Shown here: piece after piece, positions 16,180 to 28,399 of the stretch | Numbering within the stretch: position 1 is the stretch's first letter | How the letters are laid out: each line of letters opens with the position of its first letter | Assembly: GCA_963702105.1 (NCBI GenBank) | Contig: OY969712.1 | Coordinates: forward strand, 4,030,001 to 4,094,000 | Reading direction: 5' to 3' | DNA length: 64,000 nt | Origin: ZC4RG20 sp963702105 | Lineage (GTDB): Bacteria; Pseudomonadota; Gammaproteobacteria; Steroidobacterales; Rariloculaceae | The notes under the pieces: model-generated | What the model was told of the DNA's origin: nothing | Seen by the model: the letters and a program-made list of their open reading frames with translations, nothing else | Databases searched by the model: none | Program-made: the position numbers and the translations under genes

Positions 16180-17490
16180 CTAAGTCGTCGCCGACGCGCC
16201 CTGCAACCGCTCGATGAGCGACCGCAGAAACACCTTGTTGAAACGCAGCTGGCAGGAAGAAGAGGCCTGCTCGAGCAGCGTCGAGCTCACTCGAATGAGC
16301 GTCACGGGGCCTATCGCGCTGATCGTGGCCGTGCGGCGCGCGCCGCGGACGTAGCTCGTCTCGCCGAAGCAGTCGCCGTCCTTGAGCACGCCGATCTCGC
16401 GCCGGCCGGAGCGTACGGTGACGCTGCCCGCGACCATGATGTAGAAGCGGTCGTCGAGCTCGCCCTCGCGGATGATCTCGTCGCCGTCGCGGTACTCGCG
16501 CCACTCGCTCGCGCGCAGGATCTCCCAGATCTCCGAGTGCGAGAAGTCGTGGAAGAAGCGCAGCTTGCGCAGCAGATCGAACTGCGACTGCTTGTCGATG
16601 CGGTCGTACTGGTTGCGCAGTGTCTGATACACGCGCGTCAACGCGCCCGCGAGCTCGAGCGCGTTCGCGAAGCGTTCCTCCGGCTCCTTGCGCAGGGCCG
16701 TCATGACGACGTCCTCGAGCTCCTCGGAAATGTCGGCCTTGAGCGTGTGGATCGGCGGCGGCGTCGCGTAGACGATCTGGTGGAGCAGCTTGCTGAGGTT
16801 GTTCGCGCGGAACGGCCGGAAGCCCGTCAGCATCTCGTACATGCAGGCGCCGAGCGAGTAGATATCCGACTTGGGCGTGATGTCGGCCGACTGCACCTGC
16901 TCGGGCGACATGTAGCTCGGCGACCCGGCAATCCCCTCGATGCGCGAGACCGTCGAGTCCTTCACGAGCGCGATGCCGAAGTCGATGATGCGCACGTCGT
17001 TGTCGAGCGTGAGCATGATGTTGCTCGGCTTGATGTCCCGGTGGATGACGCCCCGCCCATGGGCGTAATGCAGCGCCTTCGCGCACTTGAACATGATCTC
17101 GACGACGTCGTCGACGCGCAGCAGATTGTCGGGCTTGCAGTAGGCGGCCAGCGTACGGGCGCCGTGCACGTGCTCCGTCACGACGTAATAGCTGCCGTTT
17201 TCCTCGCCCGCGTCGTAGATGGGCAGAATGTTCGGGTGCTGCAGCCGGCCCACCATTTGGGCCTCGTTGAAGAACATCTTGCGGGTGACGCGCGCCTTCT
17301 GCTCGTCCTCCTCGCTTTCGATGCTGTACAGCTTGATCGCGACGTCCCGGCCGTAATAGGGATCGTGCGAGAGGAACACGCGGCCCGTGCTGCCCTGGCC
17401 CACTTCGTTGATGATGACGTACTTGCCGATGCGCTCCGGCACCGGCCGGCCGTCGCGCCTGCCGGCGACTTCGGCTCTTGCCTGGCTCAT
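16180..17490 (-). CDS. Ser/Thr protein kinase with C-terminal cyclic-nucleotide-binding domain
   Basis: Eukaryotic-type (Hanks) kinase fused to a cNMP-binding domain, 436 residues. The kinase domain (about 24-300) has the glycine loop GQGSTGRV (31-38), catalytic Lys53, HRDIKPSN at 150-157 and DFG at 170-172, so it should be active. The cNMP domain (about 315-430) has the GDCFGETSYVRG segment of the phosphate-binding cassette. No membrane helix is present, so the kinase is cytoplasmic and probably gated by cAMP, cGMP or another small ligand. It starts 4 bases after the pgpA stop and is likely the last gene of the rib-nusB-thiL-pgpA run. Targets are unknown; the FHA protein at 61-62.4 kb could read its phosphorylations, but that link is speculative. 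Confidence 0.9.
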   Translation of the reverse strand: MSQARAEVAGRRDGRPVPERIGKYVIINEVGQGSTGRVFLSHDPYYGRDVAIKLYSIESEEDEQKARVTRKMFFNEAQMVGRLQHPNILPIYDAGEENGSYYVVTEHVHGARTLAAYCKPDNLLRVDDVVEIMFKCAKALHYAHGRGVIHRDIKPSNIMLTLDNDVRIIDFGIALVKDSTVSRIEGIAGSPSYMSPEQVQSADITPKSDIYSLGACMYEMLTGFRPFRANNLSKLLHQIVYATPPPIHTLKADISEELEDVVMTALRKEPEERFANALELAGALTRVYQTLRNQYDRIDKQSQFDLLRKLRFFHDFSHSEIWEILRASEWREYRDGDEIIREGELDDRFYIMVAGSVTVRSGRREIGVLKDGDCFGETSYVRGARRTATISAIGPVTLIRVSSTLLEQASSSCQLRFNKVFLRSLIERLQGASATT

Positions 17491-17494
17491 ATCC

Positions 17495-18001
17495 TCAACC
17501 GATCGCGAACACGCGCCGCAACACCCACAAACAGGCGGCCGCGTAGACGGCCGCCATCAGGTCGTCGAGCATAATTCCGAGACCGCCGCCGAGTCTGTGA
17601 TCCAGATCCCGTACGGGCCACGGCTTCCATATGTCGAAAACCCTGAACAGCGCGAACGCCGCGAGCAGCCAGGCGGGGCCGTCCGCGAGCACGAGGGACG
17701 TGGCGAGCACGCCGACGATTTCGTCGAACACGATGCCGGGGTGATCGTGTGTCTCGAGCCGGCGGGCGCTCTCGCCGCAGATCCAGACCCCCGCCGCGAA
17801 CAGCGCCGCGACGATGCCGACCCGCCACGCCAGGGGCGAATGCATCAGGAGCCAGGCAGGCAGCAGCGCGAGCAGGCTGCCGGCCGTGCCCGGCGCGCGC
17901 GGCGCGAGGCCGGCGCCGAAGCCGAGCGCGACGAGCTGCACGGGGTCGCGCAACGTCCTCCAGCTCGGGGTCAGGGGCAGGGGCCTTACGGGGGCAGCCA
18001 C
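17495..18001 (-). CDS. pgpA: Phosphatidylglycerophosphatase A
   Basis: Dephosphorylates phosphatidylglycerophosphate to phosphatidylglycerol in the inner membrane. Family features are GFGAGLAPRAPGTAGS, three or four hydrophobic segments, VFDEIVGVLA and FRVFDIWKPWP. No ATG fits: the GTG at 18001, 14 bases after the thiL stop, gives 168 residues, close to the usual 160-172. It follows thiL as in most gammaproteobacteria. Confidence 0.92.
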   Translation of the reverse strand: MAAPVRPLPLTPSWRTLRDPVQLVALGFGAGLAPRAPGTAGSLLALLPAWLLMHSPLAWRVGIVAALFAAGVWICGESARRLETHDHPGIVFDEIVGVLATSLVLADGPAWLLAAFALFRVFDIWKPWPVRDLDHRLGGGLGIMLDDLMAAVYAAACLWVLRRVFAIG

Positions 18002-18015
18002 GTGCGCTCGTCGCC

Positions 18016-18969
18016 TCAGAAGTGCGCGTAGCCGCCCGCGGGCGCGCGGTAGGCACGTCCGTCGCGCCGCCACTCGATGCCCGCGCCCGCGACGAGCCGG
18101 CCGATGCGCGTCGCCGGCGTATGCGCTTGCGCGGCCGCCGCGGCGACGCTTTCGGCCGCGGCGGGCGGCGCCGTGAAGCAGAGCTCGTAGTCGTCGCCGC
18201 CGGAAAGCGCATAACGCAGCGCCGCCTCCGGGCCGAACAGCGTCACGAGCGCGCCGGACACGGGAACGCGCTCCACTTCGACGACCGCCCCGCAGCCGCT
18301 CGCGGCGCAGAGATGATCGAGATCGGCGCCGAGCCCGTCGGAGACGTCGATGGCGGCCGAAGCGACGCCGCGCAGGGCGAGCCCCGCCGCGATGCGCGGC
18401 TCCGGACGCAGGAAGCGCTCGACGAGCGCCCGCCGCGCAGCCCCGCGCTCTTCGCCCGCAGCCGCCTCCTCGAGCAGCGCCAGGCCGCCGGCCGCGTCGC
18501 CGAGCGTGCCGGTGACGTACACGTCGTCGCCGGGCCGCCCGCCGCCGCGCCGCAGCGCGACGTCCGGCTCGACGCGGCCCATGAGCTGCAGCGTCGCCGT
18601 CAGCGGCCCGCGCGCGAGGTTGCCGCCGACGAGGCTCACGCCGAAACGCGCCGCGAGCTCGAAGAGCCCGGCCGCGAGGCCTTCGAGCCAGCGCTCGTCC
18701 GGCTCCGGAAACGTGAGCGCCAGCGTGCACCAGCGCGGCTCGGCGCCCATGGCCGCGAGGTCGCTGAGGTTGACGGCGAGGAGCCGGTGACCGAGCGCGG
18801 CGGCCTCGATGCCCGCCGGGAAGTGCACGCCTTCGACGAGCGTATCCACGGTCACCGCGAGCGCGCCTTCGACGCGCAGCAGCGCAGCGTCGTCGCCGAC
18901 GCCGATGAGCACGTCCGGGTCCGCGGCTGCGCGCGTGAAGTAGCGGGCGATGATCTCGAATTCGGTCAC
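18016..18969 (-). CDS. thiL: Thiamine-monophosphate kinase
   Basis: Phosphorylates thiamine monophosphate to the active cofactor thiamine diphosphate. The 317-residue product begins with GTG (18969) and has EFEIIARYF, IGVGDDAALL, the metal-binding AVNLSDLAAMGA segment and IDVSDGLGADLDHL, all typical of ThiL. It lies between nusB and pgpA with gaps of about 13 bases each, in the common gammaproteobacterial operon order. Confidence 0.94.
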   Translation of the reverse strand: MTEFEIIARYFTRAAADPDVLIGVGDDAALLRVEGALAVTVDTLVEGVHFPAGIEAAALGHRLLAVNLSDLAAMGAEPRWCTLALTFPEPDERWLEGLAAGLFELAARFGVSLVGGNLARGPLTATLQLMGRVEPDVALRRGGGRPGDDVYVTGTLGDAAGGLALLEEAAAGEERGAARRALVERFLRPEPRIAAGLALRGVASAAIDVSDGLGADLDHLCAASGCGAVVEVERVPVSGALVTLFGPEAALRYALSGGDDYELCFTAPPAAAESVAAAAAQAHTPATRIGRLVAGAGIEWRRDGRAYRAPAGGYAHF

Positions 18970-18982
18970 GGCGCAGGCGCGC

Positions 18983-19493
18983 TCAGGACGAGCGGCCGCC
19001 GTCCTGGGCCGTCCCGCCCGCTGCTGGGCCGCCGCCCGCTCCCGGGCCCCCCGAGCCGCCCGGGCCCGCGTCCGCCCGATTCGCCTTCGCGGCCCGGTCG
19101 AGCACGGCGTTCACGAAGCGGAACGTTTCCGCCGCGCCGTAGCGCTTCGCGAGCTCGACGGCTTCGTTGATGATGACCTTGTGCGGGACGTTCGGGGCGA
19201 TGCTCGAGCTCGGCGAACGCAAGCCGCAGGATGGAGCGGCCGACGGAGTCGAGCTGCTCCGTGCCGCGCACCGCGAAGCGTTCGATCGAGCGATCGAGCG
19301 CGTCCGCCTCCTGAATGACCGCGCCGAGCAGCTGGCGGAAGTACTGCTGATCCGCGCGCTCGTAATCCTGCGTCGCGCCGAACTGATCGACGAGCTCGTC
19401 GAAGTCGTGATTCGCGACCTGCCACTGATAGAGCGCCTTGACGAGCAGCTCCCTGGCACGATGCCTGGCCCGGCTCGGGCTCGCCCCGGCCAC
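18983..19493 (-). CDS. nusB: Transcription antitermination factor NusB, interrupted by a +1 frameshift
   Basis: Helical protein that binds boxA with NusE (S10) during rRNA antitermination. From the GTG at 19493 the sequence follows NusB (RARELLVKALYQWQV, then SILRLAFAELE), then drops into another frame where VPHKVIINEAVELAKRYGA and FRFVNAVLDRAAK continue to the stop at 18983. One extra base in the GGGG run at 19194-19197 explains it; the corrected protein is 169 residues with a Gly-rich tail of about 30 residues. It begins one base after the ribH stop. NusB is usually important for growth, so a sequence error is likely. Confidence 0.88.
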
Positions 19494-19494
19494 G

Positions 19495-19966
19495 CTACTG
19501 ATCCAGTCGGCGCAGCAGCGTGACCATCTCGATCGCCGTCAGCGCCGCGTCGCTCCCCTTGTTCCCGGCCTTGCTGCCGGCCCGCTCGACGGCCTGGTCC
19601 ACCGTATCCACGGTCAACAGACCGAAGCCGATCGGAATTTCCTGCGCGAGCGCCACCTCGGAAATACCGTGGCTCGCGGCCGCACAGACGTAGTCGAAGT
19701 GCGGCGTCGCGCCGCGGATCACACAACCGAGCGCGACGAGCGCGTCGAACTTGCGGCTCGCCGCCAGCTTCTTGAGCGCGAGCGGGATCTCGAAGGCGCC
19801 GGGCACGCGCACGAGCGTGATGTCCGCGCCCTCGGCACCGTGCTTCTGCAGGGTCTCGAGCGCGCCCGCGACGAGCCGCTCGACGATGAAGTCGTTGAAT
19901 CGCGAAGCCACGATGCCGAACCGCAGCCCGCGCGCGTTGTATTGGCCCTCTACGGGTTTGAACCGC

Positions 19967-19974
<8 letters not shown>
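19495..19974 (-). CDS. ribH: 6,7-dimethyl-8-ribityllumazine synthase
   Basis: Condenses 3,4-dihydroxybutanone 4-phosphate with the ribitylaminouracil intermediate, the penultimate riboflavin step. The 159-residue product from ATG 19974 has RFNDFIVERL, VPGAFEIPLA and GCVIRGATPHFDYV with the catalytic His, and ends near the NKGSDAALTAIEM segment typical of the icosahedral enzyme. Its start overlaps the end of ribB by 8 bases, which suggests translational coupling. Confidence 0.95.
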
Positions 19975-21217
<1,243 letters not shown>

Positions 21218-21543
21218 CCAAGCCGCTGCGACCCGCGCACGGCGCCGGGCGCAGGCGGCCCGATGCGCGATGGTACCGCGAGTCGGCCGAGCCCAGCCAG
21301 CGAACCGCGCCGGCGCCGGCCTCGGCCGCGAAGCGGCAAGACCCATATCGGCGGCGTCGCGGAGCCGCCGCCCGCGCCTTCGCTCGAGCGCGTGCGACGC
21401 GCCGGCATTCCGACCGTGGGCGACGCGGAGATCGCTCGGGCGCTCGAATCGGTGCGCGGGCGGCGCTGTGCGTAGCTCGGAATGATCCGGTATCAGGACC
21501 GGACCGGGGACGAAGCGTGCCGGGACGAAGACGAAGAAGCGGC
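21218..21543. other. Gap between ribE and ribB, no clear gene
   Basis: 326 bases. No FMN riboswitch could be recognised on either strand. A 70-codon plus-strand ORF (21263-21475, ending RALESVRGRRCA) is possible but has no recognisable family and no clear ribosome site. A separate promoter for ribB could lie here; none is obvious. Confidence 0.5.
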
Positions 21544-22140
21544 TCAGGGCGCCGGCGCCAGCATGCGCTCGACGTAGCGCGCCAGCATGTCGACCTCGAT
21601 GTTCACGGGCGTCCCGACTCGATAGCGGCCGATGACCGTCCCCTCCCGGGTGTGGGGGATTACGTTGACCTCGAAGCGCGCCCCATCGACGCGGTTGACG
21701 GTGAGGCTCACGCCGTCCACCGCAATCGAGCCCTTGACGGCGATGAACCGCGCAAGCGGCGGCGGCACCTCGACGGTGAGCGTCGTCGAGCGCTGGGCCG
21801 GCGCCAGCCCGACCACACGGCCGACGCCGTCTACGTGGCCGCTGACGAGATGGCCGTCGATCGGGTCGCCGAGCCGCAGGGAGGGTTCGAGGTTCACGCC
21901 TGTCCCCGGGGCGTATTCGGCGAAGGCCGTCGCCGCGAGCGTCTCCCCCGAGACATCCGCCTCGAAGCGGCCGCCGCCGACGCTCGTGGCCGTCAGGCAC
22001 ACGCCGTTGACGGCGATGCTCGCGCCGATCTCCGGCTCCGGCATGGCTATGCCGCTGTGCGAGATCACGACGCGCCGGTCGCCGCCCTTGTCCTCTGTCT
22101 CCACGATGCGTCCGACGCCGCGGACGATACCTGCAAACAC
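21544..22140 (-). CDS. ribE: Riboflavin synthase alpha subunit
   Basis: Dismutates two lumazine molecules to riboflavin. The 198-residue product begins MFAGIVRGVGRI and shows the internal duplication of the family: VNGVCLTAT with FEADVSGETL in the first half, and VDGVSLTVN with FEVNVIPHT in the second. It lies between ribD and ribB in the usual order. A tandem repeat array fills most of the short gap to ribD. Confidence 0.95.
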   Translation of the reverse strand: MFAGIVRGVGRIVETEDKGGDRRVVISHSGIAMPEPEIGASIAVNGVCLTATSVGGGRFEADVSGETLAATAFAEYAPGTGVNLEPSLRLGDPIDGHLVSGHVDGVGRVVGLAPAQRSTTLTVEVPPPLARFIAVKGSIAVDGVSLTVNRVDGARFEVNVIPHTREGTVIGRYRVGTPVNIEVDMLARYVERMLAPAP

Positions 22141-22210
22141 TATCGAACCTCCTTTTCGCGGAAGCTTCGCGTCGGCCGCCGGGCGGCTCCGGCGGCCCGC
22201 GAGTCAGCCG

Positions 22211-22290
22211 GCCGTCGTGTCGGGCGGCCGTCGTGTCGGGCGGCCGTCGTGTCAGCCAGCCGTCGTGTCAGCCAGCCGTCGTGTCAGCCG
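22211..22290. repeat. Five tandem 16-bp repeats at the end of ribD
   Basis: Five units of the pattern GCCGTCGTGTCRGSCR (22211-22226 and so on to 22290), first two and last three nearly identical among themselves. The last unit contains the ribD stop codon at 22284-22286, so the array starts inside the gene end and extends into the ribD-ribE gap. The period is not a multiple of three. Confidence 0.85.
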
Positions 22291-23495
22291 GCTGGCGCAT
22301 CGGCCGCCGGCACATTGGCCGCCGCTGCGCCGGACGGCTCGGCGCCGCCCCGGGCGCGGCGCGCCTTCTCGGCGGGCCGCGCGAGCACGCGCAGATCCTG
22401 GCCGACGCGCCGCACTTCGCCGAGCTCGAGCTCGACTCGATCCGCGAGCGAAGCCAACGGGGGCAACGCGAACATCCCGCGCGCCGTGTCGCCGAGAATT
22501 TGCGGGGCATAGTACAGCACGAGCTCGTCGACGAGACCCGCCTCGAGCAGCGCGCCGTTGAGGACCGGGCCGGCCTCGACCCACACGTCGTTGACTTCCA
22601 GCGCGGCGAGCCGGGCCAGCACCTCGGCCAGATCGCAGCGCTCACCGCCGCCGACGCGGACGATCTCGGCGCCGGCTGCGAGCAGCGCGGGCGCGGCGGA
22701 AGCCGAGGGCGCGGAAGCGCCGGACGGCGCGGAAGGGCCGGACGGCAACGTCGTAAAGATCACGACGCGCCCCGGGAGACCGAGCGTGCGCGCCGTCGGC
22801 GGCGTGCGCAGGCGGGAATCGACGATGGCGCGCAGCGGCTGGCGCACGGCCTCGACGCCGTCGGGGCGCGCGGTCAGCGCAGGGTCGTCGGCGAGCACCG
22901 TGCCGATGCCGGTCAGCACGGCGCCCGCGCGCGCGCGCCAGTGCTGCACGTCGGCGCGCGCGGCCTCGCCCGTGATCCAACGGCTCTCGCCGTGCGCGAG
23001 CGCGGTGCGCCCGTCGAGGCTCGCGGCGAGCTTGCTGCGGACCCAGGGCCGCCCGCGCGTCATGCGCGCGAAGAATCCTCGGTTGAGCTCGACGGCCTCG
23101 GCCTCGAGCAGGCCGATTTCGACCTCGATGCCCGCAGCGCGCAAGGCCGCCGCGCCGCCGCCGCCGACGAGCGGATTCGGGTCGCCGACGGCGCAGACGA
23201 CGCGCGCGACGTCCGCCTCGATGAGGGCCACGCTGCACGGACCCGTGCGCCCCGTGTGGCAGCACGGCTCGAGCGTGACGTAGGCCGTCGCGCCCGCGGC
23301 GCGGGGACCCGCGGCACGCAGCGCGACGATCTCCGCGTGCGGGCCCCCGGCCGGCGCGGTGTAGCCTTCGCCGACGACCTCGCCCTCGCGGACGAGCACG
23401 CAGCCGACGCTCGGGTTCGGCGCCGTGGTCGCGAGCCCCCGCGCGGCCAGGGCCAGCGCCCGCTGCATGAGCTCGCGCTCGCGCGGATCGCTCAT
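22284..23495 (-). CDS. ribD: Bifunctional pyrimidine deaminase/reductase RibD
   Basis: Carries out the second and third riboflavin steps. The N-terminal zinc deaminase domain (about 1-145) has HAEIVAL and PCCHTGRTGPC with the zinc ligands. The C-terminal reductase domain (about 148-380) has RPWVRSKLAASLDGRTA and the WITGEAARADV segment. Between them lies an Ala/Ser/Pro-rich stretch (SGPSAPSGASAPSASAAP) within the reductase half, longer than in most relatives. The protein is 403 residues with an Ala-rich tail. It follows nrdR. Confidence 0.94.
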   Translation of the reverse strand: MSDPRERELMQRALALAARGLATTAPNPSVGCVLVREGEVVGEGYTAPAGGPHAEIVALRAAGPRAAGATAYVTLEPCCHTGRTGPCSVALIEADVARVVCAVGDPNPLVGGGGAAALRAAGIEVEIGLLEAEAVELNRGFFARMTRGRPWVRSKLAASLDGRTALAHGESRWITGEAARADVQHWRARAGAVLTGIGTVLADDPALTARPDGVEAVRQPLRAIVDSRLRTPPTARTLGLPGRVVIFTTLPSGPSAPSGASAPSASAAPALLAAGAEIVRVGGGERCDLAEVLARLAALEVNDVWVEAGPVLNGALLEAGLVDELVLYYAPQILGDTARGMFALPPLASLADRVELELGEVRRVGQDLRVLARPAEKARRARGGAEPSGAAAANVPAADAPAG

Positions 23496-23526
23496 GCCGC
23501 GTGGTCCCGCGGCCGCCGCGCGTCGC

Positions 23527-24030
23527 TCATGTCTGGTCGTCCGGCAACAGCGACATCTGCTCGCGGTTCGAGCTCCGCGTCATGTCCTGCAGACGCTGGA
23601 TCTCGTCCTGGAACTCAGTGACGTCCTGGAAGCTGCGGTACACGGACGCGAAGCGCACGTAGGCCACCTCGTCGAGCCGGCGCAGTTCCTCCATGACCAT
23701 GTCGCCGATGAGGCGGCTCGGGATCTCGCGCTCGCCGATTGTCTGCAGGCGGTGCGTGAGACGGTCGATGCAAGCCTCGATGTCCTCGCTCTTGACGGGG
23801 CGCTTCTGCAGCGCCGTCAGGACGCTGTGACGCAATTTGTCGACGTCGAACGGCTCGCGGCGGTCGTCGCGCTTCGTCACGTGCGGCATGACGAGCTCGG
23901 GCGACTCGAACGTCGTGAAGCGCTCCTCGCAGGACAGGCACTCGCGCCGCCGGCGCACCTGCCGGCCCTCGCCCGCCAGGCGCGAGTCGATGACCTTCGT
24001 GTCGGCAAAGTTGCAGAACGGGCAGTGCAT
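23527..24030 (-). CDS. nrdR: Transcriptional repressor NrdR
   Basis: Zinc-ribbon/ATP-cone repressor of ribonucleotide reductase genes. The 167-residue protein has zinc cysteines at CPFC (3-6) and CLSC (31-34), then an ATP-cone (about 49-139) starting VTKRDDRREPFDVDKL. It sits between glyA and ribD, the usual gammaproteobacterial order. No NrdR box was searched for systematically here. Confidence 0.96.
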   Translation of the reverse strand: MHCPFCNFADTKVIDSRLAGEGRQVRRRRECLSCEERFTTFESPELVMPHVTKRDDRREPFDVDKLRHSVLTALQKRPVKSEDIEACIDRLTHRLQTIGEREIPSRLIGDMVMEELRRLDEVAYVRFASVYRSFQDVTEFQDEIQRLQDMTRSSNREQMSLLPDDQT

Positions 24031-24051
24031 GGCGTGGCTCGAGTCTAGCTC

Positions 24052-24075
24052 AAAAAGGGGTCAGAGCCCTTTTTC
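24052..24075. repeat. GGGGTCAGAGCCC palindrome
   Basis: Single copy with A5 and T5 flanks, in the gap between glyA and nrdR (both minus strand). It is the only recognisable element in this 173-base gap and could act as a terminator for glyA. Confidence 0.85.
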
Positions 24076-24203
24076 GGCGCGGCCTCGGCGCGGGCATCCT
24101 GCGCGCGCGGTCCCGCCGCCGCTTACATCGAGCCGCGACTCGAGCCGCGACGTTCGAAGCGGCATCGCGCGGCGAAATGGGCTCCGGCGCCGCGCTTCAG
24201 GGG

Positions 24204-25481
<1,278 letters not shown>

Positions 25482-25507
25482 TCCGATTCCCCCGTGCTCG
25501 AAAAGAA

Positions 25508-25588
25508 GAAAGGGGTCAGAGCCCTTTTTCGGTAGATGCCCCACACCCCGCAGGCGCGGCGCCCGAAAAAGGGCTCTGACCCCTTTTT
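25508..25588. repeat. Inverted pair of the GGGGTCAGAGCCC palindrome
   Basis: Copies at 25508-25530 and 25564-25588 in opposite orientation around a spacer of about 33 bases. The pair lies between the histone-deacetylase-like gene and glyA, both on the minus strand, and occupies most of the gap. Confidence 0.85.
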
Positions 25589-25593
25589 GGGCG

Positions 25594-26523
25594 TTACGCC
25601 AGCGCTTCGACGACGCGAGTCCAGGCCCGCGCCAGATTCCGCCTGTTATACCCCCCGCCGCCCATCGCGAGCACCCTGCCCCCGGCATGCCGCTCGGCGA
25701 GCTCCCGGACACGCTCCGCCGCAAAGGCGTGCGCATGCTCGCTGTAAGCGAGGTGCGTCAGCGGATCCCCGGCCAACGAATCCGCACCGCACTGCAGCAG
25801 GATGAGCTCGGGCTCCATGCGCTCGAGAAACGCCTCGACGTCGCGCCAGGCAGCGAAGAACTGCTCGTCGCCGGCGCCGGGCGGCATCGGGACGTTGAGC
25901 TTCGTGCCGGCCGCCGCGCCCGTGCCGCGCTCGGCGCGCGCGCCCGTGCCCGGGTACAGGAACCGCCCGTCCTCGTGCAGATCGGCGATCACGACCTCGG
26001 GATCGTCCTCGAAGCCGTAGAAGACGCCGTCGCCGTGGTGGGCGTCGATGTCCACGTAGGCGACGCGGGTCAGGCCGTGATCGCGGCGCGCGGCCTCGAT
26101 CGCGATCGCGCAGTCGTTGAACACGCAAAAGCCGGCCGCGCCCGTGCGCGCGGCGTGGTGCAGGCCGCCAATCGGAATGAACGCGCGCCGCTCGGGCCCG
26201 GCGACGATGGCCTCGAGCGCCGTGAGCGTGCCGCCGACGACGTGCGCGGCGGCCTCGTAGACGCCGGGGAACGCGGGCGTGTCCGCCTGGTCCAACAAGC
26301 CGCTCCCTTCCTCCGACATACGCAGGACCGTCTCGACGTAGTCGGTCGAATGGAAGTATTCGATCTGCACGCGGCTCGCCTGGGGGGCCGCAGCGCGCGC
26401 AAGGCCCGCGAAGCTCGGGGAGCGCTCGAGCTCGGCCATGAAGGCGGCATGCCGGTCGGGGCCGAACGGGTGGCCGCCCGGGAAGCCGTAGGCGGCGATC
26501 TCCGGGCCCGAGATCAAAAGCAT
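25594..26523 (-). CDS. Histone-deacetylase-fold hydrolase (AcuC-like)
   Basis: Zinc hydrolase of the arginase/deacetylase superfamily, 309 residues. Ligand and catalytic segments seen are GGLHHAARTGAAGFCVFND, DIDAHHGDG (zinc Asp and His), and QCGADSLAGDPLTHLAYS with the second Asp. The C-terminal MGGGGYNRRNLAR segment is also typical. Bacterial members act on acetyl-lysine, acetylpolyamines or acetoin-pathway targets; the substrate here is unknown. The ATG at 26523 is preferred; an upstream ATG would intrude on the divergent ettA control region. Confidence 0.88.
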   Translation of the reverse strand: MLLISGPEIAAYGFPGGHPFGPDRHAAFMAELERSPSFAGLARAAAPQASRVQIEYFHSTDYVETVLRMSEEGSGLLDQADTPAFPGVYEAAAHVVGGTLTALEAIVAGPERRAFIPIGGLHHAARTGAAGFCVFNDCAIAIEAARRDHGLTRVAYVDIDAHHGDGVFYGFEDDPEVVIADLHEDGRFLYPGTGARAERGTGAAAGTKLNVPMPPGAGDEQFFAAWRDVEAFLERMEPELILLQCGADSLAGDPLTHLAYSEHAHAFAAERVRELAERHAGGRVLAMGGGGYNRRNLARAWTRVVEALA

Positions 26524-26611
26524 GCTGCGCGCCTCCACCGGTTTCCCCGCGCGGGGCGTTCGTCGATAATCGCAGCCCCCGCGAAGCGCGTAAGTCCAAA
26601 TTCGGCATTCC

Positions 26612-28282
<1,671 letters not shown>

Positions 28283-28291
28283 GGAGGAAAA

Positions 28292-28397
28292 CGGGAAAAG
28301 GGGTCAGAGCCTGGGTCAGAGCCCTTTTTCGGCTTCCTCTCGGGCGGCGGCCCGACGCGTCCGTGGCGCTCGAAAAAGGGCTCTGACCCCTTTTCCC
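28292..28397. repeat. Inverted palindrome pair with an internal duplication
   Basis: Left copy at about 28292-28330, right copy at 28371-28397 in opposite orientation. In the left copy the core is partly doubled (GGGTCAGAGCCT followed by GGGTCAGAGCCC), which is not seen elsewhere in the window. The pair fills the gap between convergent ettA and the MBL-fold gene and ends two bases before the latter's stop. Confidence 0.85.
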
Positions 28398-28399
28398 GC

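Noticed and set aside
21218..21543. FMN riboswitch upstream of ribB
   Set aside because: None of the conserved RFN blocks could be found on either strand.
22233..23621. Long plus-strand frame opposite ribD
   Set aside because: Same shadow effect; the minus strand carries intact RibD motifs.
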